A stretch of DNA of 48,119 nt from SKIA01 sp047602905 (GTDB lineage Archaea > Nanobdellota > Nanobdellia > Woesearchaeales > SKIA01): contig JBLKOP010000008.1 of NCBI GenBank assembly GCA_047602905.1, positions 1-48,119 of the forward strand, read 5' to 3'. Positions within the stretch are counted from its first letter, which is position 1, and each line of letters starts with the position of its first letter. A model generated the notes under the pieces. That model was given only the letters and a program-made list of their open reading frames with translations, was not told the DNA's origin and did not search any database. A program made the position numbers and the translations under genes. Positions 7,333 through 14,399 of the stretch are shown here, piece after piece.

Positions 7333-7953
7333 ATGAACCTCCACGAATTCTACACGCACAAAGCCTACGACCAAAAAACAGAACTACAAGCAATAACAAA
7401 ACACCTAACAGGAAGCGTGCTTTTCGTAGGAGACTACAGCGCAACACTAGCAAAAAACTACCCAGAAAGCCACGCAGCAGTCTTCAACCAAGAACTCCTC
7501 TTCGAGTTACAAACAACCAACGAAGAAGACATTAAATACGCAGCAGCAACCAAACAACACCTCCCCTACCCAGACAACACGTTTACAACAATAATAGCAG
7601 CGTACAACAAAACACACACAAATCCAAGAATACTCGAAGAACTCAAACGAGTAAGCAAAAACAACATCATACTCATAGAAGCAACAACAAGCGAGTACAC
7701 ACAAACACTACAACAAATACTGCCAAAACCAGTACCTGACATCAACTCGCTTTATGAAGAACTTGGCGAATACAACATCATAGAAGAAACACTCACGAGC
7801 ACATACACATTCAAAGACAAAGAAGAATTTAGCAAATACCTACAAACAGAACTCAAAGAACACGAACAAGAAAACATAGAAAAAGAAGAAATAGCTAAGC
7901 ACTACAAACCAACACTACAAGAACAAGCAACACTCCTCATATGCACACAATAA
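7333..7953 (+). CDS. SAM-dependent methyltransferase-like protein
   Basis: A 206-residue protein with a class I methyltransferase pattern. It has a strand-loop SVLFVGDYSATLAKNYP (about residues 28-44) where the SAM site is expected, LPYPDNTFTTIIAAY (about 77-91) like the motif around strand 4, and ILEELKRVSKNNIILIE (about 99-115). The glycine-rich loop is degenerate (GDYSATL instead of GxGxG), so cofactor binding is uncertain. The substrate is unknown. Codon use matches the resident + strand genes. Confidence 0.55.
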   Translation: MNLHEFYTHKAYDQKTELQAITKHLTGSVLFVGDYSATLAKNYPESHAAVFNQELLFELQTTNEEDIKYAAATKQHLPYPDNTFTTIIAAYNKTHTNPRILEELKRVSKNNIILIEATTSEYTQTLQQILPKPVPDINSLYEELGEYNIIEETLTSTYTFKDKEEFSKYLQTELKEHEQENIEKEEIAKHYKPTLQEQATLLICTQ

Positions 7954-7986
7954 AAAAACATACACACAGTACAGATATAGAACTCC

Positions 7987-8274
7987 TCAAACAACAACAT
8001 GCTCAACAAGTACAGCATCCAAAGCAAGTAAGGACTTAACAAACTCGTGCTGCCTATTAAGAACGTACTTACATGCCTTACCTTCTTTTACGTGCAAAAC
8101 AAGCACTCCTGAAGCGATCAACCAAGAAAATACGGGCTTAGCAGTGGAGAAGCTAATACCTTCTTCACGAATAACATCAGCTAAGCTATACGCAAACTCC
8201 TGATTATCAAGAAAAAAATCAATGATACGAACAACAGGGCTAGACCCAAACACTTCACGAAATACTGAATGCAT
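7987..8274 (-). CDS. Winged-helix DNA-binding protein
   Basis: A 95-residue protein: FREVFGSSPVVRIIDFFLDN followed by SLADVIREEGISFSTAKPVFSWLIASGVL and a basic wing (KEGKACKYVLN). This is a common archaeal single-domain winged-helix pattern with a C-terminal helix likely used for dimerisation. A TATA-like run read on the - strand (about 8293-8305) is 25 nt from the ATG. It is probably a local transcription regulator; its target is unknown. Confidence 0.7.
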   Translation of the reverse strand: MHSVFREVFGSSPVVRIIDFFLDNQEFAYSLADVIREEGISFSTAKPVFSWLIASGVLVLHVKEGKACKYVLNRQHEFVKSLLALDAVLVEHVVV

Positions 8275-8400
8275 ACAACTATAACAAACTAAAATTTATT
8301 TAAGTTTATTGGTTTACTTATCGAAAATCTACCGACAACACAAAAAATTCTCCAAAACAAAGAGGAAAACACTTCTTAATAACACCCAATACAACACCAT

Positions 8401-8646
8401 ATGAAGCTTGTAAGGCACGTACTACGCAAACTCTATAGAAGAAGATGCATAGGAGCAAAACACACAGCAATAGAAAATTGCTACACAGGAATACCAAAAC
8501 ACCTACAAGGAAAAGCAAAACAAACAACAAAACACCTAATACAACAAGGAATCATACAAACAAAAAACACCCACTACGGAACACAAGTAAGCATACACCC
8601 AGAACGAATAGAAGAAGTAAGAAACATCCTTTCAAACAACCAATAA
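8401..8646 (+). CDS. Small winged-helix-like protein
   Basis: An 81-residue basic protein. KHTAIENCYTGIPKHLQGKA and TTKHLIQQGIIQTK...THYGTQVSIHP suggest a small winged helix of a type I recall from uncharacterised archaeal proteins encoded near mobile elements. A TATA-like run (cttcttaataac, about 8370-8381) is at leaderless spacing. It lies in the accessory stretch, upstream of a decayed homing endonuclease. Function unknown. Confidence 0.5.
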   Translation: MKLVRHVLRKLYRRRCIGAKHTAIENCYTGIPKHLQGKAKQTTKHLIQQGIIQTKNTHYGTQVSIHPERIEEVRNILSNNQ

Positions 8647-8698
8647 ACTGCCTAACAATAACTAAGATTAAGCGAACAACAAGAACCAAGCAATTTTC

Positions 8699-8733
8699 CA
8701 CTGGACATGCACAGCCACAAGCATTAATAAAGC
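8699..8733 (+). repeat. Copy D of the dispersed repeat, carrying a TATA box
   Basis: It begins cactggacatgcacag and shares the first half and the A/T-rich tail (attaataaag) with copies B and C. The tail is about 26 nt upstream of the ATG at 8752, so the repeat itself seems to supply a promoter. Confidence 0.5.
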
Positions 8734-8751
8734 AAAAAACCTCTAAAAAAT

Positions 8752-9244
8752 ATGCGTAGACAAGGGGAGTATTTTCAGACAGAACGAGTACAGCTACACA
8801 ACCCAAAAACCTTTATCAAACAAGTAAAACAAACAAGGACTTCCGTACGGAAACAAAAAACAAGCAAACACAACAATACCAAAACACTTCTTTACAAAAC
8901 AACAACTCTTAGCAGGATGCCTAAGAGGACTCTTTGACACAGACGGAGGAATATACAAACACCCGAACACACCAATGATAAGCTTCTCAAGCAACATACC
9001 TCACTTATTACGTGATGTTTGTAACGCACTCAACCAACTAGGATTTGCTGCCAAACAAACATCACGAGCAATACACTTGTACGGAGAAGAAAACCTTCAC
9101 GCATTTATGAAAATAATAGGAACAAGCAACTCGCGACTCACACTCAAATACCTCTCCTTTCAACAAACAGGGTTTATTCCTTCAGCAAAACAAGCAGAAA
9201 ACCTTTTAAGTGAGATAAGTGTTTTCGCTGTATTGGACCCATAG
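8752..9244 (+). pseudogene. LAGLIDADG homing endonuclease remnant (frameshifted)
   Basis: The frame from 8752 (MRRQGEYFQTERVQLHN...) runs in phase to about 8825, after which the homology continues in another frame open from 8828 to the stop at 9242-9244. That second part contains LLAGCLRGLFDTDGGIY (about 8906-8956), a clear LAGLIDADG helix with the catalytic Asp, followed by a typical second-half fold (HLLRDVCNALNQLGF, IGTSNSRLTLKY). Only one LAGLIDADG motif is present and the N-terminal half is missing or scrambled, so it is decayed. Its last four codons, including the stop, overlap the 5' end of tRNA-Val. Confidence 0.75.
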
Positions 9245-9307
9245 TATAGTGGCTATTACCCCGCCTTTACACGGCGGTGATCCCCGGTTCGAGTCCGGGT
9301 GGGTCCA
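9235..9307 (+). tRNA. tRNA-Val(UAC)
   Basis: Acceptor GGACCCA pairs with TGGGTCC, discriminator A at 9307. Anticodon stem CCGCC/GGCGG has loop TTTACAC with anticodon TAC. T arm is CCCGG-TTCGAGT-CCGGG. No intron; CCA not encoded. It is 7 nt upstream of tRNA-Ser and probably co-transcribed from the TATA-like ccttttaag at about 9202-9210. Confidence 0.95.
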
Positions 9308-9314
9308 TATCGTT

Positions 9315-9397
9315 GCCGCGGTCGCATAATCCGGTATTGCACCGGCCTTGAAAGCCGGCGGGGAAACCCATTGTCGGTTCAAATCCGGCCCGCGGCG
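9315..9397 (+). tRNA. tRNA-Ser(UGA), long variable arm
   Basis: Acceptor GCCGCGG pairs with CCGCGGC, discriminator G at 9397. Anticodon stem CCGGC/GCCGG has loop CTTGAAA with anticodon TGA. A long variable arm (CGGGGAAACCCAT) gives the class II form expected of tRNA-Ser, followed by T arm GTCGG-TTCAAAT-CCGGC. Confidence 0.93.
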
Positions 9398-9449
9398 GTT
9401 CTTCTTATGTTTTCAAAAGATACTTAAAGCACTTTATTTAATTGGTATC

Positions 9450-10445
9450 ATGAAAAGCACAGTAAATATAGTTACTCTAGTGTGCATATTTGCTGTATTA
9501 CTCTTAGGTGGCTGTCAAACTTCTATTTCTTCAGATGCTGTTACTGCTGAATACTATGATTTGATAGAACATACATATAGAAATAGTAGCTACAACGTCA
9601 CATACGAAGCTAATATTAACTCAGAACAAGAAAGTACTATTTTGGAATATGCTCGAGTTTTTGATACAAGTGTATTGTACTTTCCTCCAACAAATAAGGA
9701 TAATGATTACGCGCGCTGGGTATATACATTTCCACGTGGACACATAAGTTGCAGTAGTACAAAAACAAATTGTCTATATTTCCCTTTTGAGGCTGTGGAT
9801 GGAGAATTATTTGTCCCCCGAGAAGCTAATAATCTGTCAGAAATATCTTACAAAGGGTTGGATACGCATCTTGGACGTGAATGTAAACACTTCATTGTGC
9901 GCATGGGAGAAGAAGTAGATGAGGTATCAAACCTTTGTTTTGATACTGAGACTGGAGCAATACTATACCATCAGTACGAATTTATTCCTGACGACGAGCC
10001 GCCAACTTACTTGTCAATTAGAGCTTTAGAATTTAGTGTACTGGATGAAGAAAATACTATTATGTTTCCCATTCCATACGGATACACTTTATTATGTCTG
10101 GATAAAACAGCGTATGTTTCTTTGCATGCACTAACTGACCTTAATAAAACAATTGAGATTAGTGCGAAGCATCAATCACGATTGATAAGAGATACCTGGA
10201 CTGAATCATTTAATATTACGCTTTCTAAAGGTGAAGTAATTGTTCTTAAGGTTCCTCACTCAATTGATCAGTTTGGAAGAGGGCATAATGTTACTTTACA
10301 AGATGATGAAACTATGTTTTCAGATACCTGTTTTGTGTGGGGAGAAACAACTTCAGAATGTGCTTTGTTCTCAGAAAACAAAGACTCATGTGTAGCTGCT
10401 GATTGTTTATATCAAGAAAGTACTGCTCTGTGTAGAAAGTATTAA
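9450..10445 (+). CDS. Putative lipoprotein, cysteine-rich, probably acquired
   Basis: A 331-residue protein with a signal peptide (MKSTVNIVTLVCIFAVLLLGGC) ending in a lipobox-like LLGGC, so likely lipid-anchored outside the cell. Cysteines are scattered through the protein and concentrated in the last ~40 residues (CVWGETTSEC...CVAADCLY...C), suggesting disulfides. I do not recognise the fold. Codon use is much more T-rich and balanced than in neighbouring + strand genes, which suggests transfer. The ATG at 9450 is used because an upstream in-frame codon lies inside tRNA-Ser, and a ttaaagcactttattta run precedes it by about 25 nt. Confidence 0.65.
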   Translation: MKSTVNIVTLVCIFAVLLLGGCQTSISSDAVTAEYYDLIEHTYRNSSYNVTYEANINSEQESTILEYARVFDTSVLYFPPTNKDNDYARWVYTFPRGHISCSSTKTNCLYFPFEAVDGELFVPREANNLSEISYKGLDTHLGRECKHFIVRMGEEVDEVSNLCFDTETGAILYHQYEFIPDDEPPTYLSIRALEFSVLDEENTIMFPIPYGYTLLCLDKTAYVSLHALTDLNKTIEISAKHQSRLIRDTWTESFNITLSKGEVIVLKVPHSIDQFGRGHNVTLQDDETMFSDTCFVWGETTSECALFSENKDSCVAADCLYQESTALCRKY

Positions 10446-10555
10446 GGCCTATGATGAGGAATGGTTTTATGAGATGATTACTACTTCATTAAGATACAGA
10501 GTAACGGCCCTTAATATACTCGCCTCTTTGTCGCGGCGTACACTTTTCTAAACAC

Positions 10556-10909
10556 TTACTTATGCGCTTTGTACTCCTTAAGAATCGTAGTAGCGCCAAC
10601 AACAATAAACGTAGCAACAATCAACCCCAAAATACCAAAAACTAAACCCATAAACGCCTGCATAATCAGAATCACTCTAGGAGGAAGATACACTGCTTTA
10701 CGCTCGATAAAAGGAGTTATTAAATTACTCTCAAGCAACTGAACTAGCACGAACAAAGCCAAAATCCACAAAGCCAAATTCGTACGCACAGACAAACCAA
10801 CCGCCGCAGCAAACAAAGCAGAAATGATAGGACCAAAATTAGGAATAAAACTTAACAAACCAGCAATTAACGCAATAAGAAACGCCGCAAAGAAAAACGT
10901 GTCAAGCAA
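10556..10909 (-). pseudogene. AI-2E family transporter, C-terminal fragment
   Basis: About 117 residues matching the C-terminal third of AI-2E/PerM-type membrane proteins: GLLSFIPNFGPIISAL, LVQLLESNLITPFIERKAVYLPP and GLVFGILGLIVATFIVVG are the conserved blocks. The family is usually ~330-370 residues, so about two thirds (including the first helices) is missing. The frame hits a stop at 10922-10924 with only a TTG near 10909 as a possible start. The 5' part ends at the same place as the truncated YciF-like gene on the other strand. Confidence 0.75.
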
Positions 10910-11118
10910 TAAAAGGACTGATTACAGAAGCAAAAGAAGCAATGAAAGAAGCAGGTTACACATCTACAAAAGACCTATCAATAGTAGCGCAAGGTCTGCG
11001 CATAGAACACTACGAGAAAGCAGGCTACTTCGTAGCAGCACGCCTAGCAGACAGCATGGACTACGATGAAGTATATGACTTACTTAACGAAACACTAGAA
11101 GAAGAACAAGCTATATAA
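10885..11118 (+). pseudogene. YciF-like (DUF892 ferritin-like) C-terminal fragment
   Basis: Reading from about 10885, the frame gives KTCQAIKGLITEAKEAM, then IVAQGLRIEHYEKAGYFVAA and LLNETLEEEQAI. These match the second half of YciF/DUF892 proteins (kCxAMxGLIEE..., AAQrvEHYEiAxYG, LLxxTLeEE). The Glu/His ligands of the last two helices are present, but the first two helices of the four-helix ferritin-like bundle are missing and there is no start codon. The frame is closed upstream by a stop at 10876-10878. Confidence 0.65.
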
Positions 11119-11141
11119 CTCTTCACCACACTAAAACCTCT

Positions 11142-11702
11142 ATGATTATCCTTGTAGACGTAGGAGGAGTGCTTATCAACTACGAGCACCAACGCAGCAT
11201 TAACGCAGCAAAACAACAAGGACTCACAGGAGAAATTAACGAAGCACTCTTTGGCAGAGGATACAAAGACTTCTCAACAGGAGCATCGCAGCAACACTAC
11301 CTCGCATACGCAAACACCTGCCTTGATCAAGAAATACCGCTTAACAAACTCAAAGAACTCCACGACGCAATGTTCACCACAACAAACAACGAACTAGTTA
11401 CTTGGCTAAAACAATTTCCTAAAGAAAACGTAGTGCTCGTAACAAACACAAACGAGTGGCAGACAGCAGCAGAACGAGAACGACTACCTGCACTCGCGAC
11501 AAGAGAATACCGAAGCCACCAACAACAAGCAACAAAAATCGACTTCTTTACAAGAATGCTTGCAGAACTTCCCCAAACCACTTACGTGTTTATTGACGAT
11601 GAAGAAAAAAATATTCAGAAAGCAAAAGAACTAGGAATACTCACTCACCAATACACGGACATGAACTCCTTACAAACGTTCTTTAAGACGCAAATTCAGT
11701 AA
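11142..11702 (+). CDS. HAD-superfamily hydrolase
   Basis: A 186-residue protein of the haloacid dehalogenase fold. Motif I is LVDVGGVL (nucleophile D6; the usual second Asp is Gly, as in the DxGGV subgroup), motif II is VLVTNTNEW, and motif IV is FIDDEEKNIQKAKELGI. A helical cap lies between motifs I and II. It probably acts as a small-molecule phosphatase or dehalogenase-like hydrolase; loss of the second Asp argues for caution on the reaction. Its TATA box (gctatataact) overlaps the end of the YciF-like fragment. Confidence 0.8.
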   Translation: MIILVDVGGVLINYEHQRSINAAKQQGLTGEINEALFGRGYKDFSTGASQQHYLAYANTCLDQEIPLNKLKELHDAMFTTTNNELVTWLKQFPKENVVLVTNTNEWQTAAERERLPALATREYRSHQQQATKIDFFTRMLAELPQTTYVFIDDEEKNIQKAKELGILTHQYTDMNSLQTFFKTQIQ

Positions 11703-11707
11703 ACCAC

Positions 11708-12700
11708 TTACTTTGTAGTTTCAGAATGCTTTCTTACTTGCCACTCAAGTTTCTCCATAACGCTACGAAGAGCAGCAACGACATCCCACTCATCAGCAGA
11801 AGCATCCAAACGAGAACCATCACTTAAACGAGCATTCGCAGAAACACTAATTTTTTGTCGCTCCCCCTTCTCATGATATGCTTTGAGATGAACGTACAAA
11901 TCATGCTCTGCATGAACAGAAAGTTTACGCTGCAAATCCTCCACTAACGACTCAATCTCTGCTTGTTGCATCTTACTGAGCTCAAAGCCAGTAAAGCGCA
12001 CGTTACGAGCCGGTGCTTTCTTTACTGCCTCTTGGAGTGCTTGTCGGTCAAAAAGTGCGTACGCGTCTACTTCGTCAAGGCTTTTGATGAGGCTGGTTAT
12101 TGGAAAGTCTAGTAAGCGCTTGTTTTCTGCACGAAACGCTTGGGTTCCTTGCCGCGGCTTCATACCTTCGTCACGACTCGTGTCGTGAGCGTAGTACGTG
12201 GTGATGATGTCTTGAAGCTGTACTGCGCCAGTAACTATTTCTTCTTGCGTTACTTGTGCTGCGTAGAGCTTGTTTTCTCGAAACACATTAATTGCCTCGC
12301 CTACTGTTGCTGTGCGAGAAAGAGTGATTTCGTGCTGTTTATCAAGACCGAGTTGTTTAAGCACGTCCTCTCGGTACACGACACCAACGACTCGTTTATC
12401 CTCTAGTACAGGAAGTGCTTGGTGCGGTGTTTGTGCGAACATCTCTGTTACGTGAGCAAACGAGTCCTCTGCGCTAAGTGAGTGCACTTTTTCTGCTAGA
12501 AACTGCATTTTTGTTGTGCTGATATCAATTCTGCTTCTTAGTAACTGATGAACGTTTGCCATTCCTACATACGCGTTATCTTTGGTAATCACTGCCACGA
12601 GGTCTTGGGTGTTCGTAACTGCTCCGATAAATTTACTGATTGGTTGCTCAGCGTCCAAGGTGGTGTACTCGTCTCTTGCTAGTTCTGTGATTGGGGACAT
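11708..12700 (-). CDS. CBS-domain protein with HPF-like C-terminal domain
   Basis: A 330-residue protein. The N-terminal ~190 residues contain CBS repeats (DLVAVITKDNAYVGMANVHQ, ALPVLEDKRVVGVVYREDVL, GAVQLQDIITTYY), which normally sense adenine nucleotides. The C-terminal ~110 residues (LSVHAEHDLYVHLKAYHEKG...ISVSANARLSDGSRL...MEKLEWQVRKH) resemble the S30AE/HPF fold of ribosome-hibernation factors. An energy-sensing ribosome-associated regulator is therefore plausible. The ATG at 12700 (MSPITELARDEY) fits better than a codon at 12733 within likely promoter sequence. The - strand gene has balanced composition, unlike most of the window. Confidence 0.65.
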   Translation of the reverse strand: MSPITELARDEYTTLDAEQPISKFIGAVTNTQDLVAVITKDNAYVGMANVHQLLRSRIDISTTKMQFLAEKVHSLSAEDSFAHVTEMFAQTPHQALPVLEDKRVVGVVYREDVLKQLGLDKQHEITLSRTATVGEAINVFRENKLYAAQVTQEEIVTGAVQLQDIITTYYAHDTSRDEGMKPRQGTQAFRAENKRLLDFPITSLIKSLDEVDAYALFDRQALQEAVKKAPARNVRFTGFELSKMQQAEIESLVEDLQRKLSVHAEHDLYVHLKAYHEKGERQKISVSANARLSDGSRLDASADEWDVVAALRSVMEKLEWQVRKHSETTK

Positions 12701-12840
12701 CGTTATGTGCTGTGTGAAGAAACATATTAACAAACTCTTTCGTTGACTTCAAATCAACATATGTGCTTATTTTATTTAAACCTTGCGGATTATTTATAAA
12801 TGAATTTTTTTATGAGTACACCTAAACTCCCTTCAAGAAT

Positions 12841-13476
12841 TCACGTAACCCAAGAAAGATACACGAACTCATAAAACACCCAGACAAGAAAACCAACAAC
12901 CAGTACAATAACAGCGATAACACTTACTTGCTCAACAAAAGGAATCAAAGAAACGTAACGAGAACCAATATACGCAAGAAACCCGCTATACGTAACAAGA
13001 CCAAGAGCAGTAATAAGAAGAAAACGCCTATACGAAAGAACACTAACGCCAAGCAACAAACTTAAGATATCAATAGGAAAAAAAGGAATTGCGTACACCA
13101 AATACAACACGAACGGATGACGCTGAACTAACGACTCATAACGAAGACGATCCTTTGCCTTAACTAACCGATGAACTAACGGCTGACCAAAACGCCTAGC
13201 CAACAAAAAAGCAATACTTGCACCAACAACATTACCTACATAATTAAGCGCCCAACCCATAACAAAACCAAAATGAGCAGCACCAAGTAAAGCAAGAACG
13301 CCACCAGGAATAGGAGCAATAACAACCTCAGTAATAATCAAAAGAACATACACAAAAGAAGAAAACGCGCCCGTAGAAGCAATAAGCTGCTCAGCACGCG
13401 CGATAGCCCACCAACCAAGAACGACCACAACAAGCACTAAGCAACCAAACAAGAACAGTTTTTGAAAACGAGACAT
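12841..13476 (-). CDS. DedA/TVP38-like (VTT domain) membrane protein
   Basis: A 211-residue integral membrane protein with about five or six hydrophobic segments. APIPGGVLALLGAAHFGFVMGWALNYVG and the later FPIDILSLLLGVSVLSYRRF segment match the SNARE-associated/VTT family, with its conserved Pro-Gly and Phe-Pro motifs. Members include phospholipid scramblases and flippases. The substrate here is unknown. It is read in the same direction as mutY, 33 bp downstream of it, and may be co-transcribed. Confidence 0.8.
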   Translation of the reverse strand: MSRFQKLFLFGCLVLVVVVLGWWAIARAEQLIASTGAFSSFVYVLLIITEVVIAPIPGGVLALLGAAHFGFVMGWALNYVGNVVGASIAFLLARRFGQPLVHRLVKAKDRLRYESLVQRHPFVLYLVYAIPFFPIDILSLLLGVSVLSYRRFLLITALGLVTYSGFLAYIGSRYVSLIPFVEQVSVIAVIVLVVGFLVWVFYEFVYLSWVT

Positions 13477-13509
13477 AAACTAAGAACACACAACACAAAC
13501 ATAAAAGCC

Positions 13510-14346
13510 TTACGCAACAACAAACAACCCGTCATCTCTACGAACAAACCCTTCCTCAACGTACTGATCAAGAGCCAAAGACAACAACGCAGTATCGCGA
13601 TACTTCTCATCTAAATAATACCAGAGCTGCTCCTGAGTACGCGGTTGTTTAAGAAGCGCCTTAAGTATTTCTCCTCGATGCCAACGAAGAGAACCAACAA
13701 AACGCTTCTGAGAAGAAGATTTCTCCTCAGAAAACGAATCATTCTTAAGAGCATAACAAGAACTCGCTAACGGACACGAAGAACAAGAAGGACGTTTCTT
13801 CGTACACACCAAACTACCAAAATCCATGAGCGCATTATACCAATCACGAGACTTTCCCTGAGGGAGCGCTTCTTGAAGTAACTCTTTGTCATCCCCACCA
13901 AAAAAACGCGTAAACACCCGAGAAACATTAACATCAGAAACCACTATGTCTTGGTTATACGCAAAACTACAAATAGCAGCAGCAGTGTAGCTACCAACAC
14001 CCTTCACCGACAACAACTCCTCATACGTAGGAGCAGGGTTAGTCACTAAAAAAGAAGCAAGACCCTGAAGCCAAAGAGCACGACGATTATAGCCAAGACC
14101 CTGCCAAGCAAGCAACACATCCTTTTGAGAAGCACCTGCTAAGTCTTGAGCAGAAGGAAAACGCTGCAAAAAAGAAACATACTTTTCTTGAACACGAGAA
14201 ACCTGGGTTTGTTGAAGCATAAACTCAGAAACAGCCACTTCGTACACAGAAGTAGTTTCTCGCCAAGCAAGAAAGCGCTTATTACTCTTGTAAAAACCAA
14301 GTATTTCTTCCTGAAAAACAGAAACTTTACGAAACTCTCCGGACAT
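13510..14346 (-). CDS. mutY: A/G-specific adenine DNA glycosylase
   Basis: A 278-residue MutY-type base-excision enzyme that removes adenine mispaired with 8-oxoguanine. Seen are the catalytic Glu in VSEFMLQQTQV (E41), the helix-hairpin-helix LLSVKGVGSYTAAA (residues 111-124), the catalytic Asp in VVSDVNVSRVF (D138), and a C-X6-C-X2-C-X5-C iron-sulfur cluster (C181, C188, C191, C197). The C-terminal ~70 residues look like a winged helix rather than the usual NUDIX-like domain that recognises 8-oxoG, so specificity may differ. The start at 14346 is preferred over 14361 because the TATA element is about 28 nt away. Confidence 0.92.
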   Translation of the reverse strand: MSGEFRKVSVFQEEILGFYKSNKRFLAWRETTSVYEVAVSEFMLQQTQVSRVQEKYVSFLQRFPSAQDLAGASQKDVLLAWQGLGYNRRALWLQGLASFLVTNPAPTYEELLSVKGVGSYTAAAICSFAYNQDIVVSDVNVSRVFTRFFGGDDKELLQEALPQGKSRDWYNALMDFGSLVCTKKRPSCSSCPLASSCYALKNDSFSEEKSSSQKRFVGSLRWHRGEILKALLKQPRTQEQLWYYLDEKYRDTALLSLALDQYVEEGFVRRDDGLFVVA

Positions 14347-14370
14347 CTTACAAGAAAACAAGCACAGCTC

Positions 14371-14379
14371 ATATTAAAA
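14371..14379. promoter_or_regulatory. Single TATA element between divergent mutY and lipoprotein genes
   Basis: ATATTAAAA reads as a TATA-like box on both strands. Its centre is about 25 nt from the + start (14400) and about 29 nt from the - start (14346). No second A/T box is present in the 53-bp gap. Confidence 0.55.
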
Positions 14380-14399
14380 GAACACGCAAAACAAGAAGT

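Noticed and set aside
10446..10510. ATGATGA followed by a second ATGAT, considered as a C/D box guide RNA
   Set aside because: No convincing CUGA D or D' box at the right spacing and no k-turn pairing; the 110-bp gap shows nothing else.
12734..12840. Intergenic gap before the DedA-like gene's stop, checked for a small gene or RNA
   Set aside because: Only A/T-rich sequence with no start codon, stem or tRNA-like fold that I can support.
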